A DNA stretch of 64,000 nucleotides from DATMNR01 sp963702765 (GTDB lineage Bacteria > Chloroflexota > Ktedonobacteria > Ktedonobacterales > Ktedonobacteraceae). This document shows positions 9,453 to 17,253 of this stretch, in pieces; the first letter of the stretch is position 1; every line of letters starts with the position of its first letter. The position numbers and the translations under genes are program-made. The stretch lies in NCBI GenBank assembly GCA_963702765.1, contig CAVPEB010000033.1:1-64000 (forward strand), written 5' to 3'. The notes below the pieces were generated by a model that was not told the origin of the DNA, did no database searches, and saw only the letters and a program-made list of their open reading frames with translations.

Positions 9453-9874
9453 TGTATTGTCCCCTTATCGCTTGCCTAAAGTAGCAGGCATTCTCTCTGC
9501 ACTTTCACAAGTACGTCTCTAACATCAACAACACGAGAGAAGCGGAATACATTGAAACGTTGATCTGCTCTTCTCTTGTTTGAAGTATATTGAGAAAGCC
9601 TCACATTTAGCTCTCAAAAACAATGTTTTCTCCCACAAATCTCTCACATTCTGTCGAATGTTATTCGTTGCATGAAGTATGCCCCATTGAAATGGTCAAG
9701 CTAAGGTTCTCCGTTTAATCTTCTTTTAAAACCCCGTTAAGCCTGAAACTTAACAAACATATGCTATTGTCTAAATGAAAGAAGTTAGATACAAAATTAA
9801 GCCCGATATTAAGATAAATATACGTTCATACTCCACTCATTGCAGATCTGGTCTGCAATGAAAAAAGGTGCAAC
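9453..9874. other. Intergenic region with 5' leader of the PHP gene
   Basis: AT-rich spacer between divergent genes. I see no ORF with a ribosome-binding site and no canonical promoter that I would defend. Its right end holds the hairpin listed separately at 9838-9860. Confidence 0.5.
9838..9860 (+). promoter_or_regulatory. Perfect inverted repeat just upstream of the PHP gene
   Basis: CATTGCAGA and TCTGCAATG flank a 5-base spacer TCTGG. The repeat ends 14 bases before the ATG at 9875, immediately before the AAAAAAGG ribosome-binding region, so it could be an operator or an mRNA hairpin limiting ribosome access. Role inferred from position only. Confidence 0.5.
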
Positions 9875-10780
9875 ATGATAGACAATACATACTCCGAGAC
9901 AATAAGCGTTGTTGAAGAATCAAATCTGGGAATAGCAATATCCAATAGAAACAAACAGACAATTGCCTGGCAGATACCGCAGGCCGAAAAACTCAGTAGA
10001 GCTGATTTGCATATCCATAGCACGTATAGTGATGGTATTCCCACGATTGAACAAATCCTTAAACACACTGAACTTCACACCGATTTAGATGTAATCGCTA
10101 TTACCGATCATAATGTTATTGATGGTTCCTTACGCGCACGAGACTTGTGGGCAAGAGGCTCTTATCGCTTTGACTTCATTGTAGGTGAAGAGGTTAGCAC
10201 GAACGAAGGACATTTGCTGGCACTTTTTATTGAAAAGCATATACCATCACATTTAAGTATAGAACGAAGTATAGACCTCATCCACGATCAAGGTGGACTG
10301 GCAATTGTCGTTCATCCTCTCAATCCGCTCTTCCGTATAAGTTGCCAGCGTGAAGTATTAGATCGCATCTATGCTAATAAAGATCTTTGGCTCGACGGAA
10401 TTGAAACGTGGAATGCAGGTTTATGTGGGATATATGCAAATCGTGTAGTGATGAGAGCCAATAGACAATATTACAGATGGCCTGAAGTGGGCAATAGTGA
10501 TGCGCACACACTGAATGCTATTGGACGTGCCTGCACCTTGTTTCAAGGCAGTACAGCATCGGATGCGCGCGCGGCTATTCAATCAGGACTTAGCACACCT
10601 GGCGGCAAATTGTGGCGTGTGAATGACTTTTTAGTCGTAGCGGGGTTATCAAATGAACAAGCGACGTTTAGCCCGCAAACAGTCTGCTGCATAGCTATGA
10701 ACCAGGTTCAATTTTTCTTACTGTACTATACGAAAAAGCTCATTTCCCAGTTCTGCCCCACTATATCCACCATCCACTAA
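9875..10780 (+). CDS. PHP-domain metal-dependent phosphoesterase
   Basis: 301 residues. The metal-binding motifs of the PHP family are all present: DLHIHSTYSDG (residues 44-54), TDHNVIDG (78-85), an EEVS near 110, a VVHPLNP near 151 and GNSDAH near 215. Proteins of this type hydrolyse phosphate esters or nucleotides such as pAp or 5'-nucleotides; the substrate is not clear here. The first 40 residues are not typical of the family. The 3' end overlaps the convergent HD gene by 20 bases. Confidence 0.88.
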   Translation: MIDNTYSETISVVEESNLGIAISNRNKQTIAWQIPQAEKLSRADLHIHSTYSDGIPTIEQILKHTELHTDLDVIAITDHNVIDGSLRARDLWARGSYRFDFIVGEEVSTNEGHLLALFIEKHIPSHLSIERSIDLIHDQGGLAIVVHPLNPLFRISCQREVLDRIYANKDLWLDGIETWNAGLCGIYANRVVMRANRQYYRWPEVGNSDAHTLNAIGRACTLFQGSTASDARAAIQSGLSTPGGKLWRVNDFLVVAGLSNEQATFSPQTVCCIAMNQVQFFLLYYTKKLISQFCPTISTIH

Positions 10781-11429
10781 CTCTATCTGGAGTTCTTGTA
10801 AGAAGAGACTGAAAAAAAGTTAAGCGGTTATGGGCTAATGCCTGGCCTGTCTCAGTCATCATTGCATCTGGCAGAGACAGGAGCTTTGTGAAGAAACGGT
10901 CGAGCAAATAACGTTGATCATCTGGGGTTCGATGTACCGCGAATGGGTCATCTGGATGATATGATTTCCATTCTGACCATTTTTTATTCTTTATAGTCAT
11001 GGCCCAGCGCATCAACCCGCTTGCTCCCATGCTGTCTAATCGATCTGCATCATAGAGTACGCGTGCTTCAAGGGTCGCAGGAGTGATGCCACGACGATAG
11101 TTATGGGCCAGTATCGCATGTATAATTGCTTGTTGGGTTTCATCCGGTAGCTCATATCGAGCTAGCAGCTCAGCAGCAATTATGGCTGAGCGTTCTGCGT
11201 GAGGCTTCTTAGGGTCCTGTGTAGTTCGACCTATATCATGCAGCAAAGCGGCCATTCCCACGATAAAGCTATCAGCGTGCTCTTGTTCTGCTATGCGCAA
11301 GGACAGATGATAGACCCTGTAAACATGCTCCCAGCCATGGGCAAGGTCGGTGAAATCAGCGAAACGTGCCTGGACCTTCGTAAAAACTTCTGCAAGCATG
11401 CGGGATTCTCGTTCTGATATTTCCATCAT
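10761..11429 (-). CDS. HD-domain phosphohydrolase
   Basis: 222 residues. HGWEHVYRVYHLSLRIAE (H31 and H35) and AALLHDIGR (H64, D65) with a later YDADRLDSMG form the metal site of YedJ/YpgQ-type HD hydrolases that cleave nucleotides. Two adjacent ATG codons could serve as start, with AAAGGG upstream. It is convergent with the PHP phosphoesterase and overlaps it by 20 bases at the 3' ends, so their transcripts are complementary there. Confidence 0.87.
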   Translation of the reverse strand: MMEISERESRMLAEVFTKVQARFADFTDLAHGWEHVYRVYHLSLRIAEQEHADSFIVGMAALLHDIGRTTQDPKKPHAERSAIIAAELLARYELPDETQQAIIHAILAHNYRRGITPATLEARVLYDADRLDSMGASGLMRWAMTIKNKKWSEWKSYHPDDPFAVHRTPDDQRYLLDRFFTKLLSLPDAMMTETGQALAHNRLTFFQSLLTRTPDRVSGWWI

Positions 11430-11941
11430 ACAAAATTCCCTTTGATAATCTGCTTTTTTCTTGTCTAAGCTTCAAACATTTCATTGAATATACAATTCAC
11501 GGGCGTATAGTTTCAGGTGTTCCAATCTTCACCGAACTCAATCTGCCTGCATTCCTCGTCTGATGGTATTCTACTGCTCATCTTGCACCATAGTCAAAGT
11601 ACCCACTACATTATAGGCTATAAAAGTGAGCAAAAGAGGCATAACTTCCCTAAAGCTCACCTTAAATACCATTTTTACTTGATGAAGAGACACAATAATA
11701 TTATTTGCAGAGTGTGCCACTTATAACTTGCATCAACATTTCACTAGACAGTTAGCAACTTTTAACCATCGCATAATACGGTTTTAACCCGTTTCAATTA
11801 TGTTATAGGTAATAAGTTTATGTATCTAATTCGTCTCACAAAACGTCACTTTAAATAGATAGGAAATTGCGCCAGCCTGTTCAAATCAGGTTCTCAGAAT
11901 CTCTTACACAGTGTACGAAACAAAGAAAAGAAGGTGCTAAA
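11430..11941. other. Intergenic region, about 510 bases
   Basis: AT-rich spacer upstream of both the HD gene (minus) and the small gene at 11942 (plus). Short frames here lack ribosome-binding sites and family features. I see no RNA gene or clear terminator. Confidence 0.45.
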
Positions 11942-12163
11942 ATGGCAAGCATAGAGCAAGATTTGATGGTTATGCTTAAGCATTTACCCATTCCAATCAC
12001 TATAACCTGGCAGAGCAATCGCTATCATTGGCAGTGTATTGATGGGCATGGCTCATCAAACAACCTGGTTGAAGCTACTGAACAAGGACTGAACTACCTG
12101 ATAGCGTCTCTTAAAGCTGATCCAGGGAGATTAACCGAAAAGAAAAGTGGATCCACAGTGTAG
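11942..12163 (+). CDS. Small hypothetical protein
   Basis: 73 residues starting MASIEQDLMVMLKHLPIPIT, with GAAGGTG about 7 bases upstream of the ATG. A TTG start 25 codons earlier is possible but lacks a site. The protein is soluble, with aromatic residues (TITWQSNRYHWQCIDG) and a helical LVEATEQGLNYLIASLKAD segment. No family recognised. Its stop is only 14 bases from the convergent glycosyltransferase stop. Confidence 0.6.
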   Translation: MASIEQDLMVMLKHLPIPITITWQSNRYHWQCIDGHGSSNNLVEATEQGLNYLIASLKADPGRLTEKKSGSTV

Positions 12164-12177
12164 CAAACTGTGAAGTA

Positions 12178-13345
12178 TTACGCTGCGATCAGTGGACTTC
12201 GTTCTTCGATCACTTCATGATACCCACACAACAAGCAATCCATGGCTTCCGACCAGGAACGTTTTCTCGCTTCTAAAAGTGCGGCCTGTCCCATTGCATG
12301 GCGTACAGAGGCTTCATGCACCAGACGTTGAAGATGGGCTACATAGCCCTGTACTTGCTCATCTTCGCTGAGGCCTTGTATATCTAACATCAGGCCTGTT
12401 TGCTCGTTTTGCACAAGATCACATAACGCCCTCTGAAAGAACACCAACTACAGGCAGGCCACAGGCCATGGCTTCTAACACAACCTGCCCAAAAGTTTCC
12501 GAAGTCGATGGGAAAGCAAAAACGTCTGCCGAAGCATAGGCGCTCGCAAGCTGTTCTCCCCTAAGATATCCTGTAAATGTGACGGGGAGATCGGCAACTT
12601 CCTGCTGTATCTCCTTCAAAGCTGGCCCATCTCCTACAACCACCAGGTGACAGTGTTCATGATCCATCGCGCGATAAGCATGTGTGAGTAAGCGTAAATT
12701 CTTTTCCCACGAAATGCGTCCGACGTACAAGAGTACAGTCGTATCATCCGGTCGCTGCCTACCTTCTAACCAGTTAGCTCGTAGCTGCTGACTACCACGT
12801 TCAGGATTGAAGAGCCCGGTATCGACACCGCGCGGCCAAATACGCAGATGCTCAAATCCATGTTTTTGCAACATGCTAGCCATCGAAGGTGAAGGGCAGA
12901 AGGTCAAGGCACATTGATTATGAATAACGCGGTTATATGACCACATTGGTGCTGTCAATTGGGGGAAGCCGAAATAACTGCAATAATCGGGGATGTTGGT
13001 ATGATATGAGGAAACAACAGGTTTCTTCAGAATCTTCGCGGCTGCCAATCCAGCTGTTCCCAGAAGTATCGGATCAACAAGATGAACAATATCCGGATGA
13101 AACTCGCTCAAACGACGCAAAAAAAGAGGGCGAAAGAAGTTGAATTTGAGTTCCGGGTAGAACGGCAAAGGAACACCTGCTGTACCAATAATCTCAGCTC
13201 CTGCATAGTATTCCATTCCACTATCAGGACCAAGCAAGAGCGCCTGGTGTTGATTGTCTTGCAAGTATTCTAATAAACGGGCAAGAGTATGTGTTACACC
13301 ATCCAGCTTAGGCAAAAAGTTCTCTGTAATAATCGCAATACGCAT
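12178..13345 (-). CDS. GT4 family glycosyltransferase, MgtA/SqdX-like (frameshifted)
   Basis: About 388 residues over two frames. The N-terminal MRIAIITENFLPKLDGVTHTLARLLEYLQ, the middle SSYHTNIPDYCSYFGF and the C-terminal DVFAFPSTSETFGQVVLEAMACGLPVV are typical of GT4 enzymes that move mannose or sulfoquinovose onto lipids. After SEGV the frame ends, but CDLVQNEQTGLMLDIQGL continues one base over; one extra A near 12421-12426 explains it. The enzyme would act at the cytoplasmic membrane on glycolipids. It is divergent from the epimerase gene. Confidence 0.88.
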
Positions 13346-13554
13346 AGCTTCTATTTCCAGCTAACTAATGTAAGTTTGCCAGCTTCATTACCTGTTAAAA
13401 ACCTTCCAAAAATAAGGGTAGCATCAGGAGATTATTGGAAAGTTAAGGCAGGTAAGCCATGCGTAATATATCTAATAATAGAGCGTTAAATGGCCATATG
13501 CTAAAATACAGCTTAAAGTATGTACACTACACTCACAAAGGAAGATCATTCATT

Positions 13555-14568
13555 ATGCAAATCGACGCAAGGCCAGTTGATCTCAGGCTTACAACTCCTT
13601 TCCGTATATCACGAGGTGTGCAAAACGTAGCTTCGAATGCCATTGTCCAGATTAACTACAATGGACACACAGGGTATGGAGAGGCAGCGCCAGACGAATT
13701 TTATGGCGAGAATGTGGAGACAGTGTTAGCCTGTATTAGTAAGTTCGCAGGTAACCTTGGCGACGATCCATTTGTCATCGAGGATATTCTCGATAATTTG
13801 GAGCATATTATACGGCTCAATCCATCTGTGAAAGCTTCAGTCGATATGGCTCTGTACGATCTCATCGGGAAACTATTAGGTGTGCCAGTCTACAAACTTC
13901 TCGGGCTAAATCCGGCACATTCAGCATACACTTCTTTTACTCTTGGTATCGACAGCCCGACGAATATGGCAAAGAAGGCTCTACTGGCACGTGACTACCC
14001 AATTCTTAAAGTCAAAGTTGGTACAAAAAACGATATCGCCATCATTGAAGCTATTCGAGAAGTCTCGTCAGCCACGATTCGCGTTGATGCAAATGCTGCC
14101 TGGACGCCCAAAGAAGCAATAAAGACGATTAACGCCCTGACTCCTTACAACATTGAGTTCGTGGAACAACCAACTTCACCCCGCGACCTTTCAGGGCTGA
14201 AACTTATACGTGAGAATGTGTCTGTGCCCATTATAGCTGACGAGAGTTGCGTGACCGTTGAAGATATTCCTTACGTTGCTGAGTGTGTCGATGGGATTAA
14301 CATCAAACTGATGAAGTGTGGTGGCATACGCCACGCCCTGAAAATGATACATGTCGCACGCGCCCATCATTTACAGGTGATGATTGGCTGCATGATCGAA
14401 AGTTCGCTGGCAATTACTGCCGCAGCTCATATTACCCCGCTGGTTGATTATGCCGATCTTGACGGTCATCTTCTGATAGACAATGACCCGTATGAGGGCG
14501 TAAGTGTTGTAAATGGGAAGCTAGTTTTGCCAGACCGTCCTGGCTTAGGGATACAATCAAGAGCTTAG
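13555..14568 (+). CDS. Enolase-superfamily dipeptide epimerase (L-Ala-D/L-Glu epimerase-like)
   Basis: 337 residues. RLTTPFRISRG near the N-terminus, the catalytic K-x-K in YPILKVKVGTKND, then DANAAW, EQP, ADES and the second lysine in GINIKLMKCGG are the acid-base and metal-binding set of muconate-lactonizing/dipeptide epimerase enzymes. The family inverts the alpha-carbon of dipeptides, usually in murein peptide recycling; specificity here is inferred. The ATG at 13555 was chosen for the AAAGGAAG upstream and fit to the family start; the frame is open 32 codons earlier. A terminator follows. Confidence 0.87.
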   Translation: MQIDARPVDLRLTTPFRISRGVQNVASNAIVQINYNGHTGYGEAAPDEFYGENVETVLACISKFAGNLGDDPFVIEDILDNLEHIIRLNPSVKASVDMALYDLIGKLLGVPVYKLLGLNPAHSAYTSFTLGIDSPTNMAKKALLARDYPILKVKVGTKNDIAIIEAIREVSSATIRVDANAAWTPKEAIKTINALTPYNIEFVEQPTSPRDLSGLKLIRENVSVPIIADESCVTVEDIPYVAECVDGINIKLMKCGGIRHALKMIHVARAHHLQVMIGCMIESSLAITAAAHITPLVDYADLDGHLLIDNDPYEGVSVVNGKLVLPDRPGLGIQSRA

Positions 14569-14579
14569 GGAGAAAGTAC

Positions 14580-14627
14580 AAAAGCACCTACAAGAGTTAA
14601 ACATATGTAGCTCTTATGGGTGCTTTT
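14580..14627 (+). terminator. Bidirectional rho-independent terminator
   Basis: The arms AAAAGCACCTACAAGAG and CTCTTATGGGTGCTTTT pair over about 16 bases with small mismatches, giving an A-run on one side and a T-run on the other. It lies between the convergent epimerase and rpsU genes and can serve both. Confidence 0.85.
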
Positions 14628-14650
14628 ATTCTGTTTTCCTAAGTGAAATG

Positions 14651-14842
14651 CTAGCTCGGCTGGCGAGAACGACGCTGCTTTCGACGTTGTGCGGCGGCTT
14701 TGCGCTTTCGTCGAGCCTGGGGGCTTTCGTAATGAGCGCGACGGCGCGCCTCTGAAAGTACGCCATCCTGCTGAACTTTGCGGTTGAAGCGCTTGAGCGC
14801 TTGCTCGAACAAATCGCCGGGATTGACCTTAACCTCACTCAT
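14651..14842 (-). CDS. rpsU: 30S ribosomal protein bS21
   Basis: 63 residues: MSEVKVNPGDLFEQALKRFNRKVQ, then a strongly basic tail with RRRAHYESPQARRKRKAAAQRRKQR. This matches bacterial S21, a small subunit protein that aids initiation, with the usual extended basic C-terminus. It lies 5 bases downstream of a zinc-ribbon gene, so both are likely made from one mRNA. Confidence 0.93.
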   Translation of the reverse strand: MSEVKVNPGDLFEQALKRFNRKVQQDGVLSEARRRAHYESPQARRKRKAAAQRRKQRRSRQPS

Positions 14843-14847
14843 GGCAA

Positions 14848-15189
14848 TTACCAGCGCGATCTTCGGTCGCTACTACGCCCAGATTTCTGCGGCTGATAGC
14901 AATCACTACAATACACTGGCTTGTCGCCACGTGGCTGGAATGGCACCTGGGCTTCATTACCACAGTTTGAACAAATGGCTGTATACATTTGACGTGGTTC
15001 GCGAGAACCGCCACCCCGACTGCTGTTATACCCTCCACTTGACTGTGCCTTGCGTGCAGCCCGGCACGACGGACAACGTGTAGGTGCATTTGTTAGATTA
15101 TGACTGGCATAAAATTCCTGCTCACCTACAGTGAAAACAAATTCCTGATTGCAATCGCGACAATACAGTGTCTGATCACTCAATGCCAT
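14848..15189 (-). CDS. Zinc-ribbon protein with two CxxC pairs, upstream of rpsU
   Basis: 113 residues. Two treble ribbons are visible: YCRDCNQEF with RCPSCRAARK, and ICSNCGNEAQ with YCSDCYQP, separated by a glycine/serine/arginine-rich linker. The first matches the probable zinc-binding domain common in Chloroflexi and cyanobacteria. An AGAAGGAA site precedes the ATG. Close spacing to rpsU suggests co-expression with the ribosome, but its own role is unknown; nucleic-acid binding is a reasonable guess from the basic linker. Confidence 0.82.
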   Translation of the reverse strand: MALSDQTLYCRDCNQEFVFTVGEQEFYASHNLTNAPTRCPSCRAARKAQSSGGYNSSRGGGSREPRQMYTAICSNCGNEAQVPFQPRGDKPVYCSDCYQPQKSGRSSDRRSRW

Positions 15190-15481
15190 GTTTCCTTCTC
15201 AATTCTTGGATAGATATCCCAATAAACTCGCGTGTACGGCACGGCTTGCAACAGACTCTGTACTTCCGAGCAACTATGCACTATACAACGTCAAACGAGT
15301 ATAACATATATCCTCGCCAAAATCACCATTTCTTGAAGAAATTTGCGACTACTTTAAAAATTGGTATTTATGTAAGTTCACCTTTCAATCAACCTTCGCG
15401 ACCCAGAGTACCATCTAAAAAATAAAGTATGCATCAATGCCTCTTTTGGGTCTTGCAGGTGAGGGGATATATTGGCCCCTA

Positions 15482-15490
15482 TGCTATAAT
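15482..15490 (+). promoter_or_regulatory. Extended -10 promoter element for the HD/Cas4-like operon
   Basis: TGCTATAAT is a consensus extended -10 box (TGn plus TATAAT). It lies about 52 bases before the ATG of the HD gene at 15543. No good -35 box is spaced correctly, which is usual for extended -10 promoters. Confidence 0.6.
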
Positions 15491-15542
15491 ACGCAGATAA
15501 ACACGCTCGCTTTATACTATCAATTATGGAAAAGAGTAGACG

Positions 15543-16139
15543 ATGCCAACACGAGATGATGCCTATCAATTTATGACAAGTCATGTCAAAAATGAGAATT
15601 TGCAAAAACATATGCTGTCTGTAGAAGCAGCGATGCGCTTCTACGCACCCAGATTTGGTGAAGACGAGGAATTATGGGCGATGACCGGTCTCCTGCATGA
15701 CTGCGACTATGAGGAATTCCCGGACCTGCGTGAACATACACTCATTTCAGCAGGCTGGTTGCGCAATGAAGGGTATGACGAGCGCATTATTTATGCTATT
15801 CTGGCGCACAATGACTTGAACGTTGCCACACATCCACGCAATAATCCACTTTCACATGCACTTTACGCCTGTGACGAAATTACCGGCATGGTTACTGCTA
15901 CAGCGCTTGTGCGCCCAACAAAAAGCGTCCTCGGCCTGGAAGTGTCGTCTGTGCGCAAAAAAATGAAGACGAAGGGTTTTGCCGCCGGGGTTAATCGTGA
16001 TGACCTGTATAAAGGTGCAGAGGAGCTAGGTGTCGACCTGGATGAACACATCGCCAATGTGATCCAGGCCATGTCGCGTGTAGCAGATACCTTAGGCTTA
16101 GCTGGTATACAAACAACGGAAACAGCCTCCCTGGGATAG
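15543..16139 (+). CDS. HD-domain metal-dependent hydrolase
   Basis: 198 residues. H23 in LQKHMLSVEAAMRFYA and H52-D53 in TGLLHDCDYEEFPD give the HD metal site, with a later HNDLNVATHPRN and YACDEITG. This is the HDIG-type predicted hydrolase family common as a housekeeping protein; the substrate is probably a nucleotide or phosphoester. It is the first gene of a four-gene set: the two Cas4-like halves follow after 18 and about 98 bases, and the LOR/SDH enzyme after 11 more. Confidence 0.85.
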   Translation: MPTRDDAYQFMTSHVKNENLQKHMLSVEAAMRFYAPRFGEDEELWAMTGLLHDCDYEEFPDLREHTLISAGWLRNEGYDERIIYAILAHNDLNVATHPRNNPLSHALYACDEITGMVTATALVRPTKSVLGLEVSSVRKKMKTKGFAAGVNRDDLYKGAEELGVDLDEHIANVIQAMSRVADTLGLAGIQTTETASLG

Positions 16140-16157
16140 ATCTGCTGGTATATATAT

Positions 16158-16574
16158 ATGAACAGCATACAACAACGTGGGCAGACACAATCAAGACAAC
16201 GTCTCTTCACTGCCAGCGAAGTAGCACAATTTGAATATTGTCCGCTAGTATGGTGGCATGAACAATTCGAACCCCTGGCACAGGCAAGTGATGAAGAACT
16301 GTTCGCTCGTATGGTAGAACTGGAGTATGACCATGGAGCGCAGGCTACCACTCTACCCGAATACCAGACGATCGAACAACTCCTTCTACGCAGGGGCGCT
16401 TTTGAAGAAGGACGTCAACAACATCTCGATCATGCCAGTGAAGTGGAAGAGATGCAGGAGGAGATTTATAGAGGAGTCGCAGCTAGCGGGCGCATGCGTA
16501 TCCTGGCTGTACTGGCGATCGTATTGCTTTGTCTGGCCACGATTATGGTTATAGCCGCCGTTTTCTTACGTTAA
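16158..16574 (+). CDS. N-terminal half of a split, membrane-anchored Cas4-like protein
   Basis: 138 residues. The N-terminal FTASEVAQFEYCPLVWW places a cysteine (C28) in the setting typical of the first Fe-S ligand of Cas4/RecB-family exonucleases, and EEGRQQHLDH (H89) resembles the motif-I histidine that binds metal in Cas4. The protein then ends with one membrane segment (about residues 115-137, RILAVLAIVLLCLATIMVIAAVF). It lacks the D-ExK core, which is in the next gene. The stop is a normal TAA and the next start is about 98 bases away with other stops between, so the split is not a simple frameshift. There is no strong ribosome-binding site. Confidence 0.65.
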   Translation: MNSIQQRGQTQSRQRLFTASEVAQFEYCPLVWWHEQFEPLAQASDEELFARMVELEYDHGAQATTLPEYQTIEQLLLRRGAFEEGRQQHLDHASEVEEMQEEIYRGVAASGRMRILAVLAIVLLCLATIMVIAAVFLR

Positions 16575-16672
16575 ATCTCACACATACACTCTTCCTCATC
16601 GCCGCGAGTTGACTGCTAGCAGCAAGAAAGCATGATGTGAGTAAACCACTGATATTTTCAGGAAATCAGGGA

Positions 16673-17242
16673 ATGAGCATGTTTAACAACATCCTGCTCG
16701 CCATTGGTCTTGGCCTACTGTTAGCCTCGCTGGCTCTGGTGATTTTGCTGCTGAATGAACGCCGGGTCCGGCGTTCAAAATTGATTGCTGAACGCCAGCG
16801 GGTGCTGGGATTACCAGAGGGAGAGCTTGTGTATGAAGATGCAGATGGCCAGGGTGAATCATTATCATCCAGCGCTTACCCTTTAGTGGGAAAACCAGAT
16901 TATGTTGTCAAGCTTGCTGATGGCCGCCCTGTGCCCATCGAACTCAAGCTCAATGTGCATGATGTAACAGCACCTCACAGCAATCATATGATCCAGTTGG
17001 CGGCTTACTGTCTTATCCTTGAAGATTATTTTGTGAAAGCGCCAACGCATGGCATCTTGCGTTATGCAGATCGAGAGTTTACCGTTGAGTATACACCCGC
17101 GCTGAAAAAGAAAGTCATACGTTTATTAACAGAAATGGCGCGCTGCAACGAACAACAGCCACCACCTTTAGCTAAACAGCGTGTGGCCAAGTGCCGAGCC
17201 TGTACTTTTCAGGCAATCTGTCCTGTAGGACGCAAGAAGTAG
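16673..17242 (+). CDS. C-terminal half of a split, membrane-anchored Cas4-like PD-(D/E)XK nuclease
   Basis: 189 residues. It opens with one membrane segment (residues 4-27) and then carries the nuclease core: GKPDYVV (D76), PIELKL (E90, K92) and IQLAAY (Q108, Y112). It ends in CRACTFQAIC (C174, C177, C183). These are the D, ExK, QxxxY and three-cysteine iron-sulfur motifs of Cas4/Dna2-type nucleases; the fourth cysteine and the histidine are in the preceding gene. Starts at 16673 or 16679 are both plausible, with AGGGA upstream; a GTG at 16637 is less so. No cas genes or CRISPR are nearby, so the role is not adaptation in an obvious way. The stop is 11 bases from the LOR/SDH gene. Confidence 0.72.
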   Translation: MSMFNNILLAIGLGLLLASLALVILLLNERRVRRSKLIAERQRVLGLPEGELVYEDADGQGESLSSSAYPLVGKPDYVVKLADGRPVPIELKLNVHDVTAPHSNHMIQLAAYCLILEDYFVKAPTHGILRYADREFTVEYTPALKKKVIRLLTEMARCNEQQPPPLAKQRVAKCRACTFQAICPVGRKK

Positions 17243-17253
17243 AGAGGAAAACT

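Noticed and set aside
11517..11726. Plus-strand frame of 69 codons in the gap before the small gene at 11942
   Set aside because: No ribosome-binding site, no hydrophobic or helical pattern, and atypical codon use.
15863..16351. Minus-strand frame of 162 codons
   Set aside because: Antisense across the end of the HD gene and the start of the Cas4-like gene; serine/cysteine-rich content without domain features.
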